Positions 47,508 to 55,315 of a stretch of 64,000 nucleotides of DNA are shown here, one piece after another. Made by a program: the position numbers and the translations under genes. The notes beneath the pieces were generated by a model. The model did not search any database and was not told where the DNA came from. It saw only the letters and a list, made by a program, of their open reading frames with translations. This DNA comes from Minwuia thermotolerans (lineage in GTDB: Bacteria; Pseudomonadota; Alphaproteobacteria; Minwuiales; Minwuiaceae): contig NZ_PIGG01000004.1 of the NCBI RefSeq assembly GCF_002924445.1, positions 1-64,000 on the forward strand. The letters are read 5' to 3'. Within the stretch, counting starts at the first letter, position 1; each line of letters opens with the position of its first letter.

Positions 47508-48703
47508 GTCTGGGCTCCGAGATAGGAACGTATCATCAGGTTGTCTTCCGCCGCCGGGGCCAGTTCGAGATAGCGCCGGAAGGCGTCGGCGGCGCTGCCG
47601 TGGCGGCCGGCACGCCGGTGCAGGATGCCAAGTCCCCGCCAGGCGCGGGCATGCCCCGGATCGAAGCCGAGGGCGCGGCCATAGGCGTTCGTGGCCAGGA
47701 ACTCATCCCGCGGGCCGTTGCGCCGGCGGTAGACTTCGGCCTCGTAGTAGTGGACGTCCGGATCGTTGGGGAAGACACGCTTCATCCGGTCGACAATGAC
47801 CAGCGTGCGGTCGAACTGGTGAAGGCGCAGTTCGCTCTGCATCAGCCGGTCGCGGATAACGGCGAGCGCCATGTGATAGTCGGCCTCGCCATAGCGCTGG
47901 CCGTCGACCAGGTGCTGCCGGGCCTTGACCGCGAGTGCGCGGATCCGGCTGTCCGGCGTCGGATGGGAAGCGGTCCAGACCGCCTTCTTCTCGCGCCACT
48001 CCTCCCGCTCGTCTTCATCCAGGCCGGCGTCCAGCTCTTCCACCAGCCCCTGCCAGACACTGGCGGCCGCGAAGGGCGCGTAACCGGCCCGGGTCATCAG
48101 CTCCAGGCCAAGTTCGTCCGCCTCCGCCTCCTGTTCACGGCTGAAGCTGGAAATGTTGGCCTGGGCAATGAGATAGGGCAGGCGCGCAGCCTCGCCGCCG
48201 CCGGCGCCGGCGATCAGCACGGCGGCAAAGGCCGCGAACGCCGCCTGGTTGGTCCTGTTCTCCATCTGCTGCAGCGAATGGCGGCGGATATAGTGACCCA
48301 GTTCGTGGCCGATCACCGCCGCCAGCTCGGCCTCGCTCTGGCAGCGGAGCAGCAACCCGGACCAGATCTGCATCATGCCGTTCGGCGCCATCGAGGCGTT
48401 GAAGTAAGGCGTTTCCACCAGGTAGACGCGGATATCCGGGCAGAGGTCGCCTGCCAGACGGCAGGCGATACGCTGGACGTAGTCGTTCAGCCGGGCATCG
48501 CGGATTCGAAGCGGCGAATGCCGGGTGCTCGCCTCGATGTCCTCCATTTCCTTCCAGATCCCGCCTTCCAGCGAGTTCGCCTGCGGCTGATGGCCGGCGG
48601 TGACGTCCCGCCGCGCCTGGCTTGTCACGCATCCGCCCAGCGCGATGGCCCCGCAGCCGCACAGTCCGTGCAGAACCTGCCGGCGGGTCAGCGCCGCGGA
48701 CAT
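47504..48703 (-). CDS. M48-family zinc metalloprotease with C-terminal TPR-like region
   Basis: A 399-residue lipoprotein: a leader with RRQVLHGLCGCGAIALGGC, an arginine pair of Tat type and a lipobox Cys near residue 25. The zinc motif HELGH is at residues 133-137, with the third ligand in EAEADELGLELM near 195, as in BepA/LoiP-type M48 peptidases of the periplasm. The C-terminal ~110 residues (about 285-390, with YGRALGFDPGHARAWRGLG) form TPR-like helical pairs, as in BepA. It likely helps outer-membrane protein quality control. Both neighbours in the operon are lipoproteins, linked by TGATG and 4-bp overlaps. Confidence 0.88.
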   Translation of the reverse strand: MSAALTRRQVLHGLCGCGAIALGGCVTSQARRDVTAGHQPQANSLEGGIWKEMEDIEASTRHSPLRIRDARLNDYVQRIACRLAGDLCPDIRVYLVETPYFNASMAPNGMMQIWSGLLLRCQSEAELAAVIGHELGHYIRRHSLQQMENRTNQAAFAAFAAVLIAGAGGGEAARLPYLIAQANISSFSREQEAEADELGLELMTRAGYAPFAAASVWQGLVEELDAGLDEDEREEWREKKAVWTASHPTPDSRIRALAVKARQHLVDGQRYGEADYHMALAVIRDRLMQSELRLHQFDRTLVIVDRMKRVFPNDPDVHYYEAEVYRRRNGPRDEFLATNAYGRALGFDPGHARAWRGLGILHRRAGRHGSAADAFRRYLELAPAAEDNLMIRSYLGAQT

Positions 48704-49413
48704 CAGCTTTCCGGCAGGCCAGCGAAGAGCTGGTCTACGGCGGCCTGAGCGGCTTCCGGGCTGCGCAGGTCGCCGGTACCGCGCAGCAGGGTCCCGAACC
48801 AGACGATCTGGCCGGTTTCAAGATCCACAAGAGACGCGTAGCCGAGCTGCTGGCCGCCATTGGCGCTGATGCCGAACAGGACGCTGGTCAGCAGATTGAG
48901 GGCCACCCGTCCGGCGGAGGAGTAGCTGTCCCGCATGGTCACGAACAGCCCGTAGCGTGCACCCGTAAGCTGGCCCACGGCGTTGGCGTGCGGTCCGATG
49001 GACCAGTCGAACGGGCCTTCCTTGGTCGGCGGCCGCAGTTCCGGAATGCGGCGCTGGACCAGTATCTCGTTGCCGACCAGCGAATGCAGCTTGACCACCT
49101 GAGTCATGGTCTGCTGCTGCCCGGACGGCAGGCTCTCGACATTGAACGCGACCAGCTCGAGCTTCCGCGACGCCTTCACGTTCTCGATCGCGTCGCGGAC
49201 GTGGCCTTCCGCGGCCTCGGTCCAGTCTGCCCGGGGCTCCAGCACACCGCCGGCCGTGAGCAGATAGAGATTGATGTCCAGCGGCATCAGCGCGATGCGG
49301 GTCTGGCCCGGCCGGAAATCGACGCCCTGTTCGCTGACCTGACTTGTGGAAGCGCAGGCCGCCACCACGAAAAGCAGCGCCGCCACGACGCCCAAACGAA
49401 TACTGCGCTTCAC
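48703..49413 (-). CDS. Putative lipoprotein, 236 aa
   Basis: GTG start at 49413 with GGAGGGG 5 nt upstream; leader LGVVAALLFVVAACAST with a lipobox Cys near residue 20. The mature part has alternating strand-like segments and a closing LGYASLVDLETGQIVWFGTL motif, reminiscent of CsgG/GNA1162-type periplasmic lipoproteins. First gene of the operon with the M48 peptidase. Function unknown. Confidence 0.7.
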   Translation of the reverse strand: MKRSIRLGVVAALLFVVAACASTSQVSEQGVDFRPGQTRIALMPLDINLYLLTAGGVLEPRADWTEAAEGHVRDAIENVKASRKLELVAFNVESLPSGQQQTMTQVVKLHSLVGNEILVQRRIPELRPPTKEGPFDWSIGPHANAVGQLTGARYGLFVTMRDSYSSAGRVALNLLTSVLFGISANGGQQLGYASLVDLETGQIVWFGTLLRGTGDLRSPEAAQAAVDQLFAGLPES

Positions 49414-49569
49414 GAACCCCTCCGAAGCGATCACCGGCCCCCCGACCGACTTCAGGGTACCAGCGGCGCCGACTTTCGCAACCTGCAATGAGTAGCGCGT
49501 GGCCGGCCCATGGCGGCAGGGCGCAGGAACGGGTACCTTCCCGCTGCGCACGGACCAGGGAGAGACGTC

Positions 49570-50586
49570 ATGGATCGCGACAATCTCGAGCGGCTCAGGG
49601 CGAAATACGCCGACGCCAGGGGCGGCGACATCTTCGATCCGGAACTGAGGCGGGCGGCGGAGATCGTCTTCGCCGATCCGCAGCGGCGCAAGCCGCCCTA
49701 TGCGGGCATCCCCACCCTGCTGGACGCGCCGATCGCCGGCAGCCTGGACGGCCTCGACATCGCCCTGATCGGCGTGCCCATGGATCTCGGCGTCACCAAC
49801 CGGCCCGGCGCCCGCTTCGGCCCGCGGGCGGTGCGCGACATCGAACGCATCGGCCCCTATCACCACGTGCTGCGCCGCGCACCCTTCGCCGAGGCGAAGG
49901 TGGCCGACACCGGCGATGTCGACTTCCGCAGCCGCTTCAGCCTGGAGATGTGCATCGAGGACATCGAGGCGCATTACCGCAAGGTCCGCGACGCCGGCGT
50001 GCGGCCGCTCTCGGTCGGCGGGGACCACTCCATTACCTACCCGATCATGAAGGCGCTGGGCGACGGCCGGCCGCTGGGCATGGTCCATATCGACGCCCAT
50101 TGCGACACCGGCGGCGAGTACGACTATTCGAAGTTCCACCATGGCGGGCCCTTCCGCCAGGCGGTGCTGGCGGGCGTGCTGGACCCCGAGCGCACGATCC
50201 AGATCGGCATCCGCGGCTCCTCGGAGATCATCTGGGAGTTCTCGTACGACGCCGGCATGACCGTGCTGCACATCGAGGACGTGACCGCGATGGGCCCGGA
50301 AGCCGTGGCGGCGAAGGCGCGCGAGGTGGTGGGCGGCGGCCCGGTCTATGTCAGCTTCGACGTCGACGGGCTCGATCCCGTCTACGCGCCGGGCACCGGC
50401 ACGCCGGAGGTCGGCGGCCTGACCCCGCGCGAGGCCCAGGCGATCCTGCGCGGCCTGGACGGGCTCGACATCGTCGGCGGCGACGTGGTCGAGATCGCGC
50501 CGCAATATGACCCATCCACCAACACCGCGCTGACGGGCGGGCAGATGCTGTTCGAGATCCTCACCCTGATGGCGCGGCCCGCCTGA
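49570..50586 (+). CDS. Ureohydrolase, agmatinase family
   Basis: A 338-residue arginase-superfamily enzyme with the two-manganese signature: GGDHSITYP, HIDAHCDTGG and SFDVDGLDPVYAPGTGTPE. It removes urea from agmatine or a related guanidino compound (guanidinobutyrate, guanidinopropionate). The N-terminal ~70 residues are longer than in E. coli SpeB, as in guanidino-acid hydrolases. GGGAGAGACGTC precedes the ATG. No transporter or regulator dedicated to it is seen nearby. Confidence 0.88.
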   Translation: MDRDNLERLRAKYADARGGDIFDPELRRAAEIVFADPQRRKPPYAGIPTLLDAPIAGSLDGLDIALIGVPMDLGVTNRPGARFGPRAVRDIERIGPYHHVLRRAPFAEAKVADTGDVDFRSRFSLEMCIEDIEAHYRKVRDAGVRPLSVGGDHSITYPIMKALGDGRPLGMVHIDAHCDTGGEYDYSKFHHGGPFRQAVLAGVLDPERTIQIGIRGSSEIIWEFSYDAGMTVLHIEDVTAMGPEAVAAKAREVVGGGPVYVSFDVDGLDPVYAPGTGTPEVGGLTPREAQAILRGLDGLDIVGGDVVEIAPQYDPSTNTALTGGQMLFEILTLMARPA

Positions 50587-50712
50587 GCGCCGACACGCCG
50601 GGTGCCGAGGTGCGCCATTGTGCGCCAGAGTCCGGCGATCCGGATTGGGCGACACTCCGTAGCGGGGTCACGCGAGGGGCGGCGGCCCGCGCCACCGACC
50701 GGGAGGGAATTC

Positions 50713-51000
50713 ATGTCGAGCGAGAACCTGCACGCGCCGCGCGAGCGGCTGTCGAAAGAGACCCTGCACATGCACCACGCCATCGTCTCCCTGATGGAGG
50801 AGATGGAGGCGGTCGACTGGTACCGCCAGCGCGCCGACGACTGCGACGACGAGCAGCTGAAGGAAATCCTGCTCCACAACATGCGCGAGGAGATGGAGCA
50901 CGCCGCCATGGTCCTCGAGTGGATCCGCCGCAACTCCAAGGACTTCGACGCCAATCTGCGCGAGTTCCTGTTCAAGGACGGCGAGATTTCGGACCACTGA
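50713..51000 (+). CDS. Encapsulated-ferritin-like (EncFtn) protein without targeting peptide
   Basis: A 95-residue two-helix ferritin of the EncFtn type. Iron-site and entry residues match Rhodospirillum rubrum EncFtn with an offset of two: E29, E30, E32, W36, Y37 (in MEEMEAVDWY) and E60, H63 (in MREEMEHAAM). In characterised systems the protein oxidises iron inside an encapsulin nanocompartment and ends in a targeting peptide (SLGIGSL-like). Here the chain ends at LFKDGEISDH with no such tail, and the next gene is an MFS permease, not encapsulin. Strong GGGAGG site. Likely oxidises or buffers Fe(II) in the cytoplasm; forms annular oligomers in the family. Confidence 0.88.
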   Translation: MSSENLHAPRERLSKETLHMHHAIVSLMEEMEAVDWYRQRADDCDDEQLKEILLHNMREEMEHAAMVLEWIRRNSKDFDANLREFLFKDGEISDH

Positions 51001-51007
51001 TCCCGCC

Positions 51008-52321
51008 ATGGCCGAGACCGCCGTCCAGCGCGCCTACGCTGTCCTGACGTCGGAAGACGAGGGCCGGGTCTGCCGCGACATCCCCGAAAGCGCCTGCAAC
51101 GCGCAGCCCGAGAACTTCATGCGCCACGTCATCAGTCTGGCGGCGACCAAGCTGGGCGACGGGCTGATCGACCCCAAGCTGGTGCTGGCCTGGCTGATGG
51201 GCGCGCTGGGCGCGCCGGTCTATCTGATCGGCTTCCTGGTGCCGATCCGGGAGGCGGGCGCCCTGCTGCCGCAGCTTTTCATCGCCGCGCGCATCCGCTC
51301 CCTGCCGCAGCGCAAGTGGGTCTGGGCCGGCGGCTCGCTGGTCCAGGGCGCAGCAGTGACCGGGATCGGCCTGGCGGCGCTGACGCTGGAGGGCGCAGCC
51401 GCCGGCTGGGCCATCGTCGGCCTGCTCGCGGTCTTCGCCCTGGCCCGCAGCGCCTGCTCGGTGAGCTACAAGGACGTGCTGGGCAAGACGGTTTCCAAGT
51501 CGACGCGCGGCACCGCGACCGGCACGGCCGGCAGCCTCGCCTCAGCGGGCGTGCTGGCCTTCGGGCTGCTGCTGGGTGCCGGAATACTGCCCAAGAACGT
51601 CGAGGTCATCGCCGTGGTGCTGTTCGTCGCCGGCGGGCTCTGGATCGCCGCCGCCGGCGTCTTCACGACCCTGAAGGAAGAGCCCGGGGCGACCGAGGGC
51701 GGCGGCAATCCCTTCCGGGTGGCGATCGCGCAGTTCGGCCTGCTGCGCACGGACGGGCAGCTGGTGCGGTTCATCGTCGTCCGCGCGCTGCTGATCGCCA
51801 CGGCGCTGGCGCCGCCCTATCTGCTGGCGCTGGCCGGCGCGGCGGAGGAGTCCGGCGGCCTGGGCGGCCTCGGCCTGTTCCTGATCGCCTCCTCGGCGGC
51901 AGCGATCCTGGGCGGCTATGTCTGGGGCCGCGCCTCGGACCGCTCCAGCCGCAAGGTGCTGATCGCCGCCGGACTGCTGGCGGCGCTGGCCTTCGTGCTC
52001 GCGGTGCTCCTCGACCGCACCGGCGGGGAGATCGACAAGGCCGGCTGGGTGCTGCCGGCGCTGCTGTTCTTGCTGCAGCTCGCCTATCAGGGCGTGCGGC
52101 TGGCGCGGGCGACGCATCTGACCGACATGGCCGGCCGCGACAGCCGCGCGGCCTACACGGCCCTCTCCAACACCATCATCGGCGTGTTATTGCTGGCGGG
52201 CGCGGGCGTCGGCTTCCTCGCCTCGGCCTTCGGCGAGGCGGCGGTGCTGGCCCTGTTCGCGGCAATGTGCGTCGCGGCCTCGGTGGTCGCGCTTGGCCTT
52301 GAGGAGGTGCAGAAGGAATGA
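51008..52321 (+). CDS. MFS-type permease in the EncFtn cluster
   Basis: A 437-residue polytopic protein with about 11-12 membrane helices and MFS-like cytoplasmic loops (GRASDRSSRKVLIA near residue 315, a motif-A analogue). A ~60-residue hydrophilic N-terminus with two cysteines (RVCRDIPESACNAQ) precedes the first helix; such extensions could bind metal, though this is speculation. It starts 7 bp after the EncFtn stop and ends in a 4-bp overlap (ATGA) with the DUF3012 gene. Substrate unknown; a role in moving iron, haem or a chelate is inferred from neighbours. Confidence 0.8.
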   Translation: MAETAVQRAYAVLTSEDEGRVCRDIPESACNAQPENFMRHVISLAATKLGDGLIDPKLVLAWLMGALGAPVYLIGFLVPIREAGALLPQLFIAARIRSLPQRKWVWAGGSLVQGAAVTGIGLAALTLEGAAAGWAIVGLLAVFALARSACSVSYKDVLGKTVSKSTRGTATGTAGSLASAGVLAFGLLLGAGILPKNVEVIAVVLFVAGGLWIAAAGVFTTLKEEPGATEGGGNPFRVAIAQFGLLRTDGQLVRFIVVRALLIATALAPPYLLALAGAAEESGGLGGLGLFLIASSAAAILGGYVWGRASDRSSRKVLIAAGLLAALAFVLAVLLDRTGGEIDKAGWVLPALLFLLQLAYQGVRLARATHLTDMAGRDSRAAYTALSNTIIGVLLLAGAGVGFLASAFGEAAVLALFAAMCVAASVVALGLEEVQKE

Positions 52322-52506
52322 GGGCGACTGGTCTGGCGAAATGGGGCGCCGCGGCGGCGCTTCTGGCGCTCGCGGCGGCCTGTGAGCCCGAAGTGGGCAG
52401 CGACGAATGGTGCGCCGGGATGGAGGAAAAGCCGAAGGGCGAATGGACGCTCAACGAGACCGCCGAGTTCACGAAGAACTGCATCATCAAGATGCCGAAG
52501 GAATGA
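52318..52506 (+). CDS. DUF3012-type small lipoprotein
   Basis: 62 residues: leader ending LLALAAACEPEVGSDEW with a lipobox Cys at residue 22, then the compact domain WCAGMEEKPKGEWTLNETAEF with two further cysteines and a closing NCIIKM. This matches my memory of DUF3012 proteins (W-C-x-x-M-x-x-K-P-K-G-x-W). Function of the family is not known. Overlaps the permease stop, so it is part of the same operon. Confidence 0.8.
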   Translation: MRATGLAKWGAAAALLALAAACEPEVGSDEWCAGMEEKPKGEWTLNETAEFTKNCIIKMPKE

Positions 52507-52585
52507 CGGCGGCGTCCGGCCAGAGCCATTGAACGAGGCTCGGGCGCGCCTTGGCGAATCCGCACGGGAACCCAATTGGAGTCCG

Positions 52586-53578
52586 ATGTCTTTTCTGTCA
52601 CGCATCGCCGCCCTTCTGACGGGCCTTCTGCTGCTCGCCGCCTGCGCCGAACAGGGCGCCGGCGACGGCCGCGGCGCCGGATCCGAAGCTGCGCTGCCGC
52701 CGCTGCTCAACGTGCAGGAGAGCGGCCGCCGCGCACACCCGCTGATCGGGCGCATCTGGATTCCCGGCGAAGGCCGGGAGGCCAGCGAGGCGGAGCTGGC
52801 GCGCCATATCGCCGGCACGCGCTTCGTCCTGATCGGTGAGAAGCACGACAATCCCGACCACCACCGCCTGCAGGCCGGCATACTGGCCGAGCTCGTGCGC
52901 GCCGACCGGCGGCCCGCCGTGGTCTGGGAGATGATCGACTTCGCCCGCGAAGATGCGCTGCAGGCCTATCTGGCCCGCCCCGGCGCCGACGCCGCCGGCC
53001 TTGGCGACGCCGTGGGCTGGGCCGAATCCGGCTGGCCCGAATGGGAAACCTACCGCCCCATCGCGGAGGTGGCGATGGCCGCCGGCCTGCCGCAGCACGC
53101 CGCCAACTTCGACCGCGCCACCGTGGGCCGGCTGATGCGCGACGGGCTGTCGGCCCTGACCGATCCCGTGACCGCACGGCTGCTGCGCGTCGCGCCCTGG
53201 AGCCAGCGCGAGGAAACAGCGCTCAACCTCGATCTGGTGGAGGGCCATTGCGGCGTCATGCCCGAACGCATGCTGGCGCCCATGAACCGCATCCAGCGCA
53301 GCCGCGACGCCGCCATGGCCGCCGCGCTGCTGCAGGCCGACGCCGGCGATGGCGCGGTGCTGATCGCCGGCAACGGCCATGTCCGCGCCGACCGGGGCGT
53401 GCCGATCTATCTCGGCACCAACCCGGACGCGGTGAGCATCGGCCTGATCGAGGCCGTTCCCGGCGAAACCGCGGCCGCCGCCTATGTCGACAATGCCCGC
53501 CAGTTCGACTTCGTGATCTTCACCGCCCTGACCCCCAGCCCCGACCGCTGCGCGGGCTTCAGCTTCGGCAGGGAATAG
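52586..53578 (+). CDS. ChaN-family lipoprotein (haem/iron-associated)
   Basis: A 330-residue protein with a lipobox (LTGLLLLAACAEQ, Cys near residue 21) and the ChaN/Tiki fold signature LIGEKHDNPDHHRLQ (residues ~88-102), WEMIDFAR and a late GNGHVRADRGVPIYL. ChaN of Campylobacter is an iron-regulated, haem-binding outer-membrane lipoprotein. It starts 79 bp after the DUF3012 gene, likely still in the EncFtn transcription unit. ATG 52586 with TTGGAG upstream begins the signal peptide exactly. Confidence 0.85.
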   Translation: MSFLSRIAALLTGLLLLAACAEQGAGDGRGAGSEAALPPLLNVQESGRRAHPLIGRIWIPGEGREASEAELARHIAGTRFVLIGEKHDNPDHHRLQAGILAELVRADRRPAVVWEMIDFAREDALQAYLARPGADAAGLGDAVGWAESGWPEWETYRPIAEVAMAAGLPQHAANFDRATVGRLMRDGLSALTDPVTARLLRVAPWSQREETALNLDLVEGHCGVMPERMLAPMNRIQRSRDAAMAAALLQADAGDGAVLIAGNGHVRADRGVPIYLGTNPDAVSIGLIEAVPGETAAAAYVDNARQFDFVIFTALTPSPDRCAGFSFGRE

Positions 53579-53591
53579 CGACGCGCCCGCA

Positions 53592-53618
53592 CCCTCCCCC
53601 TTCCGGGAAGAGGGAGGG
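53592..53618. terminator. Hairpin between convergent genes
   Basis: CCCTCCC (53592-53598) pairs with GGGAGGG (53612-53618), with inner CTTCC/GGAAG pairing. It sits 13 bp after the ChaN-family stop and 20 bp before the PhoD stop. No clear U-tract. Possibly a shared terminator. Confidence 0.4.
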
Positions 53619-53637
53619 CCGGGCAGTCGGTTCGGCG

Positions 53638-55191
53638 TCAGGCCCGCTGCGGATCCAGCGTGACCTTGTGGAGTTCGTTGTCCGCGCGGTCCATCAACCG
53701 CACGGTCAGCTGCTCGCTGATGCCGTCGATGTCGACCAGGCCGAAGAACTGCAGGCCCATGGACGGTGGCAGGTTGGCGCCCTGCTCTGCGGTCGGCGCC
53801 TTCTGGTACTTCACTTCCGGCCCGAACGTCATGTCGAGGTCGTTGGGACCGAAGGTGCCGGCATGCAGCGGGCCGGAGACGAACTCCCAGAACGGGTCGA
53901 AGTCCTGAAACCGCGCGCGGTCCGGATGGTATTCGTGCGCCGCCGTGTAATGGACGTCGGCCGTCAGCCACACCGTATTGCGGATGCCGCCGGCCTTGAT
54001 GAAGCGCAGCAGCTCCGCGATCTCCAGCTCCCGGCCCCTCGCGGCGCCGTTGTCGCCGTTGGCGACGGCCTCGACGCGCTTCTCGTCGCCGTGGCGGTCC
54101 CAGACCACCAGGCCGAGGGGCATGTCGGACGCGATCACCTTCCAGGTGGCCCGCGAATTCACCAGCTCCCGCTTCAGCCAGGCGAGCTGCGCCTCGCCCA
54201 GGATGCGGGCCTCGTCGGTCAGCGTCTTCTGCATGCCGGCGCTGTTCGGCCCGCGGTAGGAGCGCAGATCGATGAAGAAGACATCGAGCATCGGGCCGTA
54301 GGAGATCTTGCGGTATACCCGGCCCGGCTCCGCCGGGGTGTAGCGGATCGGCGTCATCTCGTGGAATGCGCGGCCGGCCCGTGCCGTCAGCAGCGCCACG
54401 TCCTTGACCGCGTAGCGGTCGTCGCCGGAAAGATCCTTGGCGGCCGACCAGTTGTTGACGACCTCATGGTCGTCCCACTGGAAGAAGGTCGGCACGTGCG
54501 CGTTCATGGCCCGGACGTGCTCGTCCAGCAGGTTGTACTTCCAGCGGCCGCGGAACTCGTCGAGGCTCTCGGCGACCTTTTCCACGCCCTCGGCGACCAG
54601 CGAATTCCAGGTGCCGCCGTCAGGCATCTTCTTCGCCGCCGCGATCGGGCCGTCGGCGTAGATGGTGTCGCCGGAATGGATGAAGAAATCCGGCTGGTGG
54701 CGGGCCATGGTGCTGTAGGTCGCCATGCCGCCGCGGCCGGTGTCGATGCCCCAACCCTGACCGGCGGTGTCCCCCGACCAGGCGAAACGGACATTGCGAC
54801 GCGCCGCCGGGGCGGTGCGGAAATGGCCGACGACCGGCTCCGACCGCGCGCGGCCGCCGGTCAGGTCCTCGAAGGCGATGCGGTAGAAGATGTCCTGCCC
54901 GGCCGGCAGGCCGTTCAGCAGGCGCTTCATGGCGAAGTCGCCCTCGGCGAGGACGTCCAGCGGCGCCAGTCGGCGGGCGTTGGCGAAACTGTCGGTGGTC
55001 GCCACTTCCACATAGGCCCGGGCCGGCCGGTCGGCGCGCGCCCAGATGACGCCCGACGCGGCGTCGACATCACCTGACTGCACGCCGTGGGTGACCACGG
55101 GACGGGCGCTGGCGTAGCTGATCGCCGGTGCGGCGATGACGAGTCCCGCAGCGGCGGAGCCCTTGACGAAGGTGCGGCGGCTGATGGTCAT
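53638..55191 (-). CDS. phoD: Alkaline phosphatase D family protein (PhoD), Tat-exported
   Basis: A 517-residue phosphodiesterase/phosphatase with a twin-arginine leader (SRRTFVKGSAAAGLVIAAPA). It has an N-terminal Ig-like domain (~35-140) and a metallophosphoesterase core with WSGDTAGQGWGIDTGRGGMA, FIHSGDTIYADGPI, FQWDDHEVVNNW and TADVHYTAAHEY, matching the Ca/Fe centre of PhoD. Exported folded with cofactors to the periplasm to release phosphate from esters. No visible Pho box, although not searched systematically. Confidence 0.92.
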   Translation of the reverse strand: MTISRRTFVKGSAAAGLVIAAPAISYASARPVVTHGVQSGDVDAASGVIWARADRPARAYVEVATTDSFANARRLAPLDVLAEGDFAMKRLLNGLPAGQDIFYRIAFEDLTGGRARSEPVVGHFRTAPAARRNVRFAWSGDTAGQGWGIDTGRGGMATYSTMARHQPDFFIHSGDTIYADGPIAAAKKMPDGGTWNSLVAEGVEKVAESLDEFRGRWKYNLLDEHVRAMNAHVPTFFQWDDHEVVNNWSAAKDLSGDDRYAVKDVALLTARAGRAFHEMTPIRYTPAEPGRVYRKISYGPMLDVFFIDLRSYRGPNSAGMQKTLTDEARILGEAQLAWLKRELVNSRATWKVIASDMPLGLVVWDRHGDEKRVEAVANGDNGAARGRELEIAELLRFIKAGGIRNTVWLTADVHYTAAHEYHPDRARFQDFDPFWEFVSGPLHAGTFGPNDLDMTFGPEVKYQKAPTAEQGANLPPSMGLQFFGLVDIDGISEQLTVRLMDRADNELHKVTLDPQRA

Positions 55192-55315
55192 TTTTGCAAT
55201 CCCCCTGGATGACCGGTTCCGGGGGGAGACTACGGCCGGTCCGTGACCCGGCGATGAAGCACCGATGACCGAGCGGTGAAGGATCGGTGACGCGGCGGTG
55301 AAGGGGGACGGCGGC

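Noticed and set aside
50587-50712. Fur or Irr box upstream of the EncFtn gene
   Set aside because: The 126-bp region is G+C-rich, with no AT-rich palindrome of that type.
50587-53578. An encapsulin shell gene beside EncFtn
   Set aside because: Looked for a ~270-residue HK97-fold gene on both strands; only the permease, DUF3012 and ChaN genes are present.
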